From Streptomyces agglomeratus (lineage in GTDB: Bacteria; Actinomycetota; Actinomycetes; Streptomycetales; Streptomycetaceae), in assembly GCF_001746415.1 (NCBI RefSeq), contig NZ_MEHJ01000001.1, forward strand, positions 1,178,001-1,242,000: DNA of 64,000 nucleotides, written 5' to 3'. Numbering within the stretch: the first letter of the stretch is position 1; each line of letters opens with the position of its first letter. Positions 26,401 through 34,598 of this stretch are shown here, in pieces. The notes under the pieces were generated by a model. It saw nothing but the letters and a program-made list of their open reading frames with translations, did not search any database and was not told where the DNA came from. The translations under genes were made by a program, and so were the position numbers.

Positions 26401-28598
26401 ATGCGGTCGGGCGCGCCGGGCCTCGCGTAGTACCAGCCCTGCGCGGTGTCGCAGCCCAGCTCGCGCAATTGCGCGGCCTGTGCGCCCGTCTCCACTCCCT
26501 CCACCGTCACGGCCAGGCTGAGGCTGTGCGCGAGCGACACGATCCCCTCCACGATCTTCACGTCGACGGTGTCGGCGGGGTGCTGCTGCATGGACTGGGT
26601 GAAGGAACGGTCCAGCTTGAGCACGCTCACCGGCAGCCTGCGCAGATTGGCGAGGTTGGAATAGCCGGTGCCGAAGTCGTCGAGCGCGATGTCGACTCCC
26701 ATCTCGGCGAGCTGGCGCAGCGGCTTGAGGAGGTCGTCGTCGGCGCCTATCAGGGCCGACTCGGTGACCTCCAGGCACAGGGCCCCCGGTTCGAGGCCCG
26801 CCCGTTCCAGTACGTCCACGGTGTCGGAGACGAGGCCGGGGTGATGGAGCTGCATCGGTGACAGGTTGACGTTGATGCGCAGCGGCCCGCCGTCGGAGTG
26901 CCGCTCCTGCCAGAACCTGGCCTGGCGTACGGACTCCTCCAGCACCCACCGGCCGAGCGGCACGATCAGCCCGGTGTGCTCGGCGAGCGGGATGAACCGG
27001 TCGGGGCCGAGAACCCCGTGCTGCGGATGGCACCAGCGCACCAGCGCCTCCGCGCCGTGCACGCTGCCGTCGCCGAGATGCACGAGCGGCTGGTACTCGA
27101 TGAAGAACTCGCCCCGCTCCAGCGCGGCGGGCAGCGCGTTGGTGAGACCGTGCCGGGTGATGGCGCGGGCGTCGGCCTCGGCGTCGGCGGTCTCGAAGCG
27201 GTTGCCGCCCGCCGACTTGGCGCGGTACATGGTGATGTCCGCGCTGCGCAGCACCTCCGCCGGGCCGCGCTCGCCCGCCGGGCCTTCGACGATGCCGATG
27301 CTGCCGCGTACCGTCAGGTCGCGTCCCTCAATGCGGATCGGGGACGCCAGGGCGTTCAGGATGCGGGCGGCGAGTTCGTCCACTTCCTGGCGGGTGTCGG
27401 GGCCCGTGGTCAGCGCCACGAACTCGTCGCCGCCGAGCCTGGCCACCATCTCACCGGGCGCGGTGGCGCAGCTCTGGAGCCGGTCGGCGACCTCCACCAG
27501 CAGCCGGTCGCCGGCCGAGTGGCCGAGACTGTCGTTGACCGCCTTGAAGCCGTCGAGGTCGAGGTAGCACAGGCCGAAGCGCATGCCGTCGCCCGCGGAC
27601 AGGGCCTTCTCCAGGCGCTCGAAGAACAGCGTGCGGTTGGGCAGTCCGGTCAGGGCGTCGTGGGTGGCCTCGTAGCGCAGCCGCAGGTTGAGCAGCCGCC
27701 GCTCGGTGGTGTCCTCCATGAGCGCCAGCTGGTACTGGGGCCTGCCGTCGGCGTCGCGCAGCAGCGAGACCGTCAGGTTGGTCCACAGGACGGTGCCGTC
27801 GGTGCGGTAGTACGGCTTCTCCACGCGGTAGCTCTCGCGCTCCCCGCGCACCAGTTCGCCGTACAGCTTCCACACGTGCGGTGTGTCCTCGGGGTGGACC
27901 CACTCACTCACCTTCCGGCCGCGCATGTACTGGTCCAGCCCGCCGAACATCCGCATGAGCGCTTCATTGACCTCCAGGACGTTGCCGTCGAGGTCCGCGA
28001 TGCCGATGCCGATCGCCGCGCCTTCGAAGACCGCCCGCAAGCGGGTCTCGGTGGCGTGCAGGACCCGCTGGGCCTCACTGGCCGCCAGCAGGGAGGACCG
28101 CGCGAGGGCCTCCTGTTCGGCGAGGGTCCGCTCGCGGAGCGCCTTCGCGTATCCGGCGGCGATGGCGTGCTGGAGGCGGGCGCAGCGGGCCCGGTGCTCC
28201 TCTGCGCCGGCGGGCGAGTGGTCCTCCCCGGCGCAGTACAGCACCAGGTAGGAGTCGACGACTCCGAGCGTACGGACCAGGGCGTCGGGGTCGGTGCAGT
28301 GGGCGGCGACCAGGGCGGCGCCGACCTCGTACCCGGGCGCGGTGTCGAAGGGCCGCCGGTGCAGGGCCTCACTCAACTTCCGCGCGAGGGGCAGCAGATG
28401 GCGTTCGACCTCGGGACGGGTCATGGAGGTGGCGGTGACGGGGAAGATCGCCCGGCTCCAGATGGTGGCGAACCGCCCGAGTCTGCCGTCCGGGTCGTCG
28501 CGGTCGCTCCGGTCGCCGGGGCCGGACGCGGGAGCCGCGGCCGCCCGCCCTGCCGCCCGGCCGGAACCGGGCCCCGGTGCCTGCGATGGCACGCTCAC
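26370..28598 (-). CDS. rmdA: PAS-GGDEF-EAL cyclic di-GMP enzyme (RmdA-like)
   Basis: This 742-aa cytoplasmic protein has a helical N-terminal region (50-170), a PAS/PAC sensor (about 185-300, VFEGAAIGIGIADLDGNVLEVN), a GGDEF domain with intact RLGGDEF (387-393) and an EAL domain with intact GAEALVRW (EAL 517-519). Later EAL residues are also kept (DDFGTGYSNL, KLDRSF). Domain order, position beside sdhCAB and an SCO0930-like gene point to RmdA (SCO0928 from memory), a c-di-GMP phosphodiesterase with roles in Streptomyces development. GTG 28598 overlaps the stop of the upstream methyltransferase gene (GTGA), so the two are translationally coupled. Confidence 0.88.
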   Translation of the reverse strand: MSVPSQAPGPGSGRAAGRAAAAPASGPGDRSDRDDPDGRLGRFATIWSRAIFPVTATSMTRPEVERHLLPLARKLSEALHRRPFDTAPGYEVGAALVAAHCTDPDALVRTLGVVDSYLVLYCAGEDHSPAGAEEHRARCARLQHAIAAGYAKALRERTLAEQEALARSSLLAASEAQRVLHATETRLRAVFEGAAIGIGIADLDGNVLEVNEALMRMFGGLDQYMRGRKVSEWVHPEDTPHVWKLYGELVRGERESYRVEKPYYRTDGTVLWTNLTVSLLRDADGRPQYQLALMEDTTERRLLNLRLRYEATHDALTGLPNRTLFFERLEKALSAGDGMRFGLCYLDLDGFKAVNDSLGHSAGDRLLVEVADRLQSCATAPGEMVARLGGDEFVALTTGPDTRQEVDELAARILNALASPIRIEGRDLTVRGSIGIVEGPAGERGPAEVLRSADITMYRAKSAGGNRFETADAEADARAITRHGLTNALPAALERGEFFIEYQPLVHLGDGSVHGAEALVRWCHPQHGVLGPDRFIPLAEHTGLIVPLGRWVLEESVRQARFWQERHSDGGPLRINVNLSPMQLHHPGLVSDTVDVLERAGLEPGALCLEVTESALIGADDDLLKPLRQLAEMGVDIALDDFGTGYSNLANLRRLPVSVLKLDRSFTQSMQQHPADTVDVKIVEGIVSLAHSLSLAVTVEGVETGAQAAQLRELGCDTAQGWYYARPGAPDRIHSLLLADAV

Positions 28599-29407
28599 GC
28601 CTTGCGTCCCACTCCTGCGAAGCCCGAGAAGGCGAACGGATCCTCCTGGGCCAGCGGGGTCTCGGGACGCCACTCGGGCATCGCGACGAGTCCCGGGTCG
28701 ACCATCTCGTACCCCTCGAAGAACCGCGTGACCTCGTCGCGCGAGCGCATGATCAGCGGGTTCTTGATGTTCTTGTAGACGTCGACGGTGCCGCCGGCCT
28801 GCTGCTCGGGAAGCGGGATTCCCTCGTAGGAGGCATGGGTGAGGACCAGGAGGCTGCCGGGTGCGAAGGCGTCGCGCAGGGTGGCGACGGCGGCCTGCGG
28901 ATCGTCGGCGTCCTCGACGAAGTGGAGTACAGCGACTAGCAGCAGCGCCACCGGCTTGCCCAGGTCGATGAGGTCGGTCACGACGGGGCTGTTCAGGATG
29001 TCCTGCGGCTTGCGCAGGTCCGCCGCGGCTATGCCGGCCCGGTCGTTCCCCGCGAGCACGGCCTGGCTGTGCGCCACGGCGACCGGGTCGTGGTCGACGT
29101 ACGCGACACGGGCCTCGGGGCTGGCCGCCTGGGCGACCTCGTGGACGTTGCCGAACGTCGGTATGCCGGATCCGATGTCGAGGAACTGCGTGATGCCCTC
29201 GCCGACGGCGAAGCGCACCGCGCGGCGCATGAACGCCCGGTTCGCCTGCATGATCTTGGGGAGGCCCGGCATGAACTCCATTGCCTTGCGGGCCGCTTGC
29301 CTGTCGACCTCGAAGTTGTGCGAACCGCCCAGGTAGAAGTCGTAAATCCGGGACACGCTCGGCACCGTGAGGTCGATGCCCTGTGGTGCCCAGGCGGGTC
29401 GCTCCAT
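28595..29407 (-). CDS. SAM-dependent methyltransferase (DUF574 family)
   Basis: This 270-aa member of the actinobacterial DUF574 methyltransferases has the hallmark IDLTVPSVSRIYDFYLGGSH, the SAM loop FLDIGSGIPTFGNVHEVA, the acidic VAYVDHDPVA and VALLLVAVLHFVEDADDPQ. The substrate of this large family is not known. ATG 29407 has GGAG six bases upstream and is preferred to ATG 29437, which lacks a ribosome site. Its stop overlaps the rmdA start, which ties its expression to a c-di-GMP enzyme. Confidence 0.88.
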   Translation of the reverse strand: MERPAWAPQGIDLTVPSVSRIYDFYLGGSHNFEVDRQAARKAMEFMPGLPKIMQANRAFMRRAVRFAVGEGITQFLDIGSGIPTFGNVHEVAQAASPEARVAYVDHDPVAVAHSQAVLAGNDRAGIAAADLRKPQDILNSPVVTDLIDLGKPVALLLVAVLHFVEDADDPQAAVATLRDAFAPGSLLVLTHASYEGIPLPEQQAGGTVDVYKNIKNPLIMRSRDEVTRFFEGYEMVDPGLVAMPEWRPETPLAQEDPFAFSGFAGVGRKA

Positions 29408-29580
29408 CAATGTCTCCAACTCATCGCCACGGGACATCCGGTCATGAGCAAGACCGGTGTTCGAGCCGAGGCTACTGATCGGCAGGCATCAGAGCGAGCA
29501 AAAACGGAAATTAGCGGTCCGTTCTCGGTCACACGCCGCAGGCATGTGCGTCACGAAGCAGACATGTACGGCACGAACGA

Positions 29581-29622
29581 CCGGCCCGCCCCTGCCGCAC
29601 GGGCGGCGGAGGAGCGGGCCGG
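29581..29622 (-). terminator. Hairpin after the SCO0930-like gene
   Basis: CCGGCCCGC (29581-29589) pairs with GCGGGCCGG (29614-29622), with further GCCGC/GCGGC pairing inside. It lies 38 bp past the lipoprotein stop. Confidence 0.65.
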
Positions 29623-29659
29623 CGGGGCCGGGCGCCACAGCGTGGGGACGCTGCCGGAC

Positions 29660-30643
29660 CTACTTGGGCGCGCCGACCAGCTTGCCCTCGGGCGAGACCG
29701 CGTACCAAGTGCCGCCGACACCCTGGCCGTTGGTGTCACCCGGCTTCGCGTCGCCCGAGAAGGTGTAGAGGGGCCAGCAGTCGATCGTCTGCTGCTTGAT
29801 CCCGTCGGGGCGGTCGAAGGTGACGAAGCCCTTCTTGAGGATGCCTTCGGTGTCGTTCTTCTCGACCGGCGGGACGACCGGCCACTTGTCGAGGCAGGCG
29901 CCGGTGCAGGCCGTCTTCATCGGCCAGGCGGAGTCCTTCTTGAACCGGTAGACGGTCATGCCCTTGGAGTCCACCACGACGTCGCCGAGCTTGGCGTCCT
30001 TGCGTACGGACATGCCTGCCAGGTCGGCGGGCTCCCCGCCCTCGCCCGCGTCACCGGCGCCGCCGCCCGCGGCACCCTTCGCGGCCTTCTTGCCGTCGGG
30101 GGCGGAGGCGAACCAAGTGCCGCCCACACCCTGGCCCTTGGCGTCGCCGGGCTTGGCGTCCTTGGCGAAGCGGTACATGGGCCAGCCGCCGACGGTGAGC
30201 TGCTTGGTGCCGTCGGCCCTGGTCACCTCGCCGAGCATCGACGCGTCGGTGCCGGGGGCGGCCGTGGCGTCGGCCGCGGGCACGACCGGCCATGCCTTCG
30301 CACAGTCGCCCTCGCAGTTCGACTTCGGAGGGCTCACGGTGTCCTTGTCGAACCGGTACAGCGTGAAACCCTCGCTGTCGGTGAGGACCTTGCCGAGCTC
30401 CTTGCTGTCCCAGACGGCGAGTTGGCCCGCGGCCTTGGGCGCGGCGGCCTCGCCGGCGGCGTCGTCGCCGTAGCCCCCCTTGTCCGATCCGTAACCGCTG
30501 TCGGCGGGCTGCTGAGCCGGGTTGGCGTTGCCCACGGCCTGGCCGTTTGGGGACTCGGTCACCTTGTCCTGACCGCACGCCGTCGTCAGCGCCATCACAG
30601 CCGCCGCCGTCACCGCGAGCGAGACGTTCCGCCAGGTCTTCAT
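29660..30643 (-). CDS. SCO0930-like secreted lipoprotein with two COG4315 repeats
   Basis: This 327-aa lipoprotein has a signal peptide ending MALTTAC (Cys23). Two homologous domains of about 95 residues follow, each with LTDSEGFTLYRFDKD or VVDSKGMTVYRFKKD, a CxxxC pair (CEGDCAKAWPV, CTGACLDKWPV), a GWPMYRF or CWPLYTF strand and the closing GGTWF or GGTWY pattern. These COG4315 repeats may bind a metal or take part in electron transfer at the cell surface, as proposed for SCO0930. AGGAG precedes the ATG. A low-complexity Gly/Ala-rich spacer joins the repeats. Confidence 0.88.
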   Translation of the reverse strand: MKTWRNVSLAVTAAAVMALTTACGQDKVTESPNGQAVGNANPAQQPADSGYGSDKGGYGDDAAGEAAAPKAAGQLAVWDSKELGKVLTDSEGFTLYRFDKDTVSPPKSNCEGDCAKAWPVVPAADATAAPGTDASMLGEVTRADGTKQLTVGGWPMYRFAKDAKPGDAKGQGVGGTWFASAPDGKKAAKGAAGGGAGDAGEGGEPADLAGMSVRKDAKLGDVVVDSKGMTVYRFKKDSAWPMKTACTGACLDKWPVVPPVEKNDTEGILKKGFVTFDRPDGIKQQTIDCWPLYTFSGDAKPGDTNGQGVGGTWYAVSPEGKLVGAPK

Positions 30644-30858
30644 GTCGACTCCTGTGCACCGAGGGTGTGTTGCGACGCTGCTGTGCGTCGCTCATGGCCC
30701 TAGGTACGGGCCGCGGGTGCCCGGGTGTTCAACGTGTTCGCAGAAATTTCGCAATGACCTTCGCCGCGGGCTTACCGATCTCAAACGCGAAGCGGCGAAA
30801 GACCCACCCATCAGGCGAATCAGAGGGGAAGACCGCGCGCGAGGGGCACGCCCGGTCC

Positions 30859-31451
30859 ATGATCCGGGACGTGCACCCTCCGCTCTTAGGACGCCTGTTG
30901 GCCGCCGTCACCCTGAGCTGGCTGCTGCTGTGCCCCGTACCGGCCGCGGCGGACGCCTGTGCGTACGCCTCCGTCTCGCCCGGCGGCGAGGTGTCGTCGG
31001 GGTCGGCGGTCGCCGTGGGCGGAAGCGCGATCTGCACGGCGGGGCCGCAACCGAAGCCTCCGCCGCCCACCCCGATGCCGCCACCGCCACCGCCGCCGCC
31101 TCCACCACCACCTCCACCGCCACCACCTCCGCCGCCCGCCGAGCCGGCACCCGCGCCCCCGCCACCCCCCGCGCCGCCGCCACCGCCGCCTCCGCCACCG
31201 CCCGTTCCGCCACCGCCACCGCCACCGGCTCGGGCTCCGGCTCCGAAGACCGCCCCAAGCCCTCTCCCACCCCGAAGCCCACTCCCTCCGTCCGGCCGAA
31301 GCCGCCCTCGCCCACTCCGGTCGCCGTCCCCGTGTACCGCAAGGCCACCCGTAAGGAGCCCCACACCGGCCCGTCGCTCGTCTCCCTCACCCTCCTCGTC
31401 ACGGCCCCCGCGGTGTTCGCCGCCGCCGTGCTGCGCCCACGCTCCCGATAG
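30859..31451 (+). pseudogene. Proline-rich exported protein, frame changes in the repeat
   Basis: From ATG 30859 a signal peptide (LGRLLAAVTLSWLLLCPVPAA) leads into a Pro tract of more than 60 residues encoded by CCN repeats (about 31050-31230). In that frame the tail is odd and has no membrane helix. In the frame one base back, the region after 31240 reads GSGSEDRPKPSPTPKPTPSV, then VAVPVYRKATRKEP and a good C-terminal membrane helix SLTLLVTAPAVFAAAVL with RPRSR before TGA 31451. That is the expected end of a signal-Pro-rich-TM protein. The two halves are out of phase by one base, so the gene is broken or phase-variable, or the repeat length is wrong. Confidence 0.65.
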
Positions 31452-31466
31452 CCGACGGAGAATCCC

Positions 31467-32231
31467 ATGTCGGAATGGCTCGTACTGAGCATCGCGATGG
31501 CGTCCGCCTGTGCGGTCGTCCTCACCATCACGGTCATCAACCACCGCCGCGTCGGCGAGGACGACGATCCGTCCGAGACACCGGACGTCATCGAGTACAT
31601 GACGATGATGATCGGCGTGGTCTACGCGATCGTCCTGGGCCTCGCCATCGCCGGCGTCTGGGAGGGCCGCGGCGCCGCACAGGAGTCCGTACGCCAAGAG
31701 GCCCAGGCCCTGCACGAGGTCAGCGTCCGCTCGGAGGTGTACCCCGCCGAGGTCCGGGCCCGTATCCGCACCGATGTCGACGCGTACGTCGCGCACGTCG
31801 TCAACACCGAATGGCAGCACATGTCCGACCACGGCAGCCTGACCGAACGGGGCACCGAGCTGCTCGACCAGGTACGCCGCGACGTCACGGACTACGTGCC
31901 GAAGACGGACCACGAGGGCCAGGCGTACCAGCCGCTGGTCGACCAGGTGGCCGCGGCGGACGACGCCCGGGGCGCACGGGGGCAGGGCGCGGAGGCCACG
32001 ATGCCCGGGGTGGTGTGGTTCGGTCTGATCATCGGAGCCGCGGTCGCGGTCGGGCTCATCTTCACGCTCCAGATCCGCCGCACCGGGCGGGAGCTGCTCC
32101 TGGCCGGCTTCTACAGCGCCCTGATCGCCTTCCTGCTCTTCCTCATCTGGGACTTCGACGCCCCCTTCGGCCGCGGTCTCTCGGCCACCGCCGGCCCGTT
32201 CCTGGACCTGTTCCCGAACGCGCTGGAATAG
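31467..32231 (+). CDS. DUF4239 membrane protein
   Basis: This 254-aa membrane protein has two N-terminal helices (about 4-25 and 46-65, MTMMIGVVYAIVLGLAIAGVW) and two C-terminal helices (about 180-202 and 208-227, AGFYSALIAFLLFLIWDFDAPF). A soluble helical region with EVSVRSEVYPAEVRARIRTD lies between them. This is the pattern of DUF4239, which is distantly related to bestrophin-type channels. It follows the proline-rich gene by 15 bp and is probably in its operon. The function is unknown. Confidence 0.85.
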   Translation: MSEWLVLSIAMASACAVVLTITVINHRRVGEDDDPSETPDVIEYMTMMIGVVYAIVLGLAIAGVWEGRGAAQESVRQEAQALHEVSVRSEVYPAEVRARIRTDVDAYVAHVVNTEWQHMSDHGSLTERGTELLDQVRRDVTDYVPKTDHEGQAYQPLVDQVAAADDARGARGQGAEATMPGVVWFGLIIGAAVAVGLIFTLQIRRTGRELLLAGFYSALIAFLLFLIWDFDAPFGRGLSATAGPFLDLFPNALE

Positions 32232-32275
32232 CGGGTTCCGGGTGGTGCCGCCGTGGTGCGGGACCGCCGCGGCGG

Positions 32276-32299
32276 CGCCACCCGGTGCACCGGGTGGCG
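32276..32299 (+). terminator. Hairpin after the DUF4239 gene
   Basis: CGCCACCCGG and CCGGGTGGCG form a perfect 10-bp stem around TGCA, 45 bp after the stop codon. Confidence 0.7.
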
Positions 32300-32437
32300 T
32301 ACCCCGCTACCCCATTTGCGCGACTGTGATCGCGCGCCGCCGCCGTCGCTCCTAGCGTTCGGGGTATCGAGGCGCATTTCCTGCCATGTGTGGATAAAAA
32401 TTCCGCCGCTGCTCCTCGAGGACCCGGAGGATTGTCC

Positions 32438-32998
32438 ATGCGCGCGATACGTCTGACATCGGCCGCCGCGCTCGGCCTCGCCGCTCTCTCGCTCACCGCC
32501 CCGGCCGCCTCTGCGGTCGGCGGCAAAGTCTCCCCGCTGGTCGGCACCGCCACGCCTTCCACCATCGCCGCCGGCGGACAGGTCACGCTGTCCCTCTCGG
32601 GGTGCGACGGCGACGCGGACGCGTCTTCGGCCGTGTTCGACGTCGTCCGGATCCCGCCGGGCGGCACGGCGACCGCCACGGTCGACTGGGACGCGAAACG
32701 TGGGGCCATGTACACGGTGACGTACACCTGTGACGACGGCCGCCAAACCACCTCGCAGCTCACCATCGCCGGCGACACCCGGCCGACGCCCACCCTCACC
32801 ACGCTTCGCCCGACCGTGACCGCCACGGCCACGGCGACGGCGACCCGCTCCCCCGCCGGTCCCGCCAGGGGTGGTGTGGGCGGCAGCCAGGACGGGTTGA
32901 ACGCCGGTGAGATCGCCGCGGGTGCGGCGCTGGTGGTCGCGGCCACCGGTGGTGTGGTCTACGTACTGCGGCGGCGCGGCGGCAGCCGCCAGCACTGA
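32438..32998 (+). CDS. Small exported protein with C-terminal membrane anchor
   Basis: This 186-aa protein has a signal peptide (MRAIRLTSAAALGLAALSLT), a single Ig-like beta domain (residues 35-110) with one cysteine pair (SGCDGD and YTCDDG), and a Thr/Pro/Ala-rich spacer. The C-terminal helix GEIAAGAALVVAATGGVVYVL is followed by RRRGGSR. The layout is that of a wall-anchored protein, but no LPXTG or LAXTG motif precedes the helix. CGGAGG precedes ATG 32438. It is convergent with a gene of the same build (33106-33591) and close to a class F sortase. The function is unknown. Confidence 0.85.
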   Translation: MRAIRLTSAAALGLAALSLTAPAASAVGGKVSPLVGTATPSTIAAGGQVTLSLSGCDGDADASSAVFDVVRIPPGGTATATVDWDAKRGAMYTVTYTCDDGRQTTSQLTIAGDTRPTPTLTTLRPTVTATATATATRSPAGPARGGVGGSQDGLNAGEIAAGAALVVAATGGVVYVLRRRGGSRQH

Positions 32999-33029
32999 CC
33001 GGTCGGGGATCTCGGCCCCGCCCCGTAAG

Positions 33030-33069
33030 CCCGTTGCCCCGCGTCCTCGTAAGGACGCGGGGCAACGGG
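33030..33069. terminator. Bidirectional hairpin between the two exported-protein genes
   Basis: CCCGTTGCCCCGCGTCCT (33030-33047) pairs perfectly with AGGACGCGGGGCAACGGG (33052-33069) around a 4-base loop. It lies between two convergent genes and can serve both. Confidence 0.88.
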
Positions 33070-33105
33070 CGTTGACGCGGGTACGGCCGGCGGACAGCCC
33101 GGCGC

Positions 33106-33591
33106 TCAGACCTCGCCGCGGTTCAGGCGGCGCCGACGGGCGATGAAGAGGCCGCCGCCGATGGCCGCCGCCGCGACGAGCCCGCCGCCGACCTTCATCT
33201 CCGTGTCGGAAGGGCCGAGCGAACCGCCGATACCGCCGCGCGCGCCCCGGCCGGCGAGGACCGTGAACTGGTGGGTCGCCACCAGCGCGTTGTCGTTGCA
33301 CTTCACGGCCAGGTTGTAGTGGCCGGGGGTCGCATTGTGCCTGATCTTGGCGGTGGCGAACGACGTGGTGTCGCTCGCCGGGAGGTGGGCCGGCCGCTGG
33401 AAGGCGTTGGACGTTACGGTGCCGCCGTGTCCGCACCCGGAGGCGCTGACCGTCAGCACACCGCCCTGGTGGACCGAGAACGGGTTGACGTTGACATTGC
33501 GAGGGCCGTTGGTGGCGGTGGCGGTGGGGGCGACGAGTCCGACCGCCGCAAGGGCCGTCGCGGTCACCAGACAGGCGCGTGAGACACGCAT
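33106..33591 (-). CDS. Small exported protein with C-terminal membrane anchor (related build)
   Basis: This 161-aa protein has a signal peptide (MRVSRACLVTATALAAVGLV), an Ig-like beta domain with VSASGCGHGG and AVKCNDN cysteines, and a Gly-rich spacer (GRGARGGIGGS). The C-terminal helix GGGLVAAAAIGGGLFIA ends in RRRRLNRGEV. It has the same layout as the convergent neighbour at 32438-32998, which suggests an old duplication. It too lacks a sortase motif. ATG 33591 is preceded by GGAGG. Confidence 0.85.
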   Translation of the reverse strand: MRVSRACLVTATALAAVGLVAPTATATNGPRNVNVNPFSVHQGGVLTVSASGCGHGGTVTSNAFQRPAHLPASDTTSFATAKIRHNATPGHYNLAVKCNDNALVATHQFTVLAGRGARGGIGGSLGPSDTEMKVGGGLVAAAAIGGGLFIARRRRLNRGEV

Positions 33592-33901
33592 CGTAGAACC
33601 TCCACGGGACGGCGCCCCGGAGCGGTGCTCCGGGAAGATCGACGAGAACGCCTCCCATAACGAACACTCACCGGGCAGTGCGATTACCGCATTTCGGGCT
33701 GGTCCACCCCGGTGAGGCGACACGCCGGGGCGGCGCGCCCGGATCTGACGGAGCCGCAGGTCACAGACCGTCAGATATCTTGTACGACGAGTTACCCGGA
33801 TGGGTCACCGTGCGAGCCCCTCGCCACCCGTTCGCCCCTCACGCCTCGCCGCCCCCACCCCGCGCACTTAGCGTCCGTACAGACGCGTCGAAGGGAGCAC
33901 C
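33592..33901. other. Divergent intergenic region, no gene seen
   Basis: The 310 bp between the exported-protein gene (minus) and the sortase gene (plus) must hold both promoters. Only AGGGAGCACC, the ribosome site of the sortase, stands out. I see no convincing gene or operator. Confidence 0.5.
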
Positions 33902-34561
33902 ATGGGCCAGGAGTACTACGGCTCCGAGCCGAGAAAACGCTCACCTTGGGGGGTCCTGGCCCTCGTCATGCTCACCGGCCTCGCGCTGATGCGCAACGGC
34001 GCCGATGTGTCCCTCGGCCCCCCGCAGCCGGCGTCGGCCGCCGCTCCGGACAACCACGCCGAAGCCACCGGCACCCGGACCAAGCGCACCTCCGTGCGGC
34101 CGCTGCCGTACGCCCCGGCCTCCCGCATCCGTCTCCCCGACATCCGCGTCAGCGCGCCCATCGTGGACGTGGGTCTCGATGCCGAGGGCTGGATCGAGGC
34201 CCCTTCGCCACAGGACCCCAACCTCGCGGGCTGGTACCAGAACGGGATCTCGCCCGGCCAGCGGGGCACGTCGGTGATCGTCGGCCATGTCGACAACGCC
34301 GTGGGGCCCGCCGTGTTCTACAACCTGGGTTCGATGAAGAAGGGCCAGCTCATCGAGGTGAAGCGCTACGACGGCCGCGCCGCCGTCTTCGAGGTGTACG
34401 GCGTCGAGGTCTTCTCCAAGGAGGAGTTCCCGGGCGTCCGGGTGTACGGCGACACGGGCAGGCCGGAGCTGCGCGTGATCACCTGTGGCGGCGGCTACTC
34501 GAAGGGGAGCGGCTACGCCGGCAACGTCGTTGTCTTCGCCTCCCTGGTCGCCACCCACTGA
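33902..34561 (+). CDS. Class F sortase
   Basis: This 219-aa transpeptidase has one N-terminal membrane helix (SPWGVLALVMLTGLALM, about 14-30) and the sortase beta barrel: RLPDIRVSAPIVDVGL, the catalytic His in VIVGHVDN, and the catalytic Cys in LRVITCGGGYSKGSGY. The usual Arg-bearing strand is shortened at the C-terminus (VVVFASLV). Class F enzymes are the actinobacterial group with loosely defined substrates. AAGGGAG precedes ATG 33902. Two exported anchor-type proteins lie next to it, but neither has a recognisable sorting motif. Confidence 0.9.
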   Translation: MGQEYYGSEPRKRSPWGVLALVMLTGLALMRNGADVSLGPPQPASAAAPDNHAEATGTRTKRTSVRPLPYAPASRIRLPDIRVSAPIVDVGLDAEGWIEAPSPQDPNLAGWYQNGISPGQRGTSVIVGHVDNAVGPAVFYNLGSMKKGQLIEVKRYDGRAAVFEVYGVEVFSKEEFPGVRVYGDTGRPELRVITCGGGYSKGSGYAGNVVVFASLVATH

Positions 34562-34598
34562 TCCGGGGGCGGCCAGGAAGGCGTCAGCGGCAGGACGC

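Noticed and set aside
31050..31230. Two or three different Pro-, Thr- and Arg-rich proteins on the plus strand
   Set aside because: All three frames are open only because the CCN repeat avoids stops. Only the frame with the signal peptide and the one with the membrane helix look real, and they belong to one gene.
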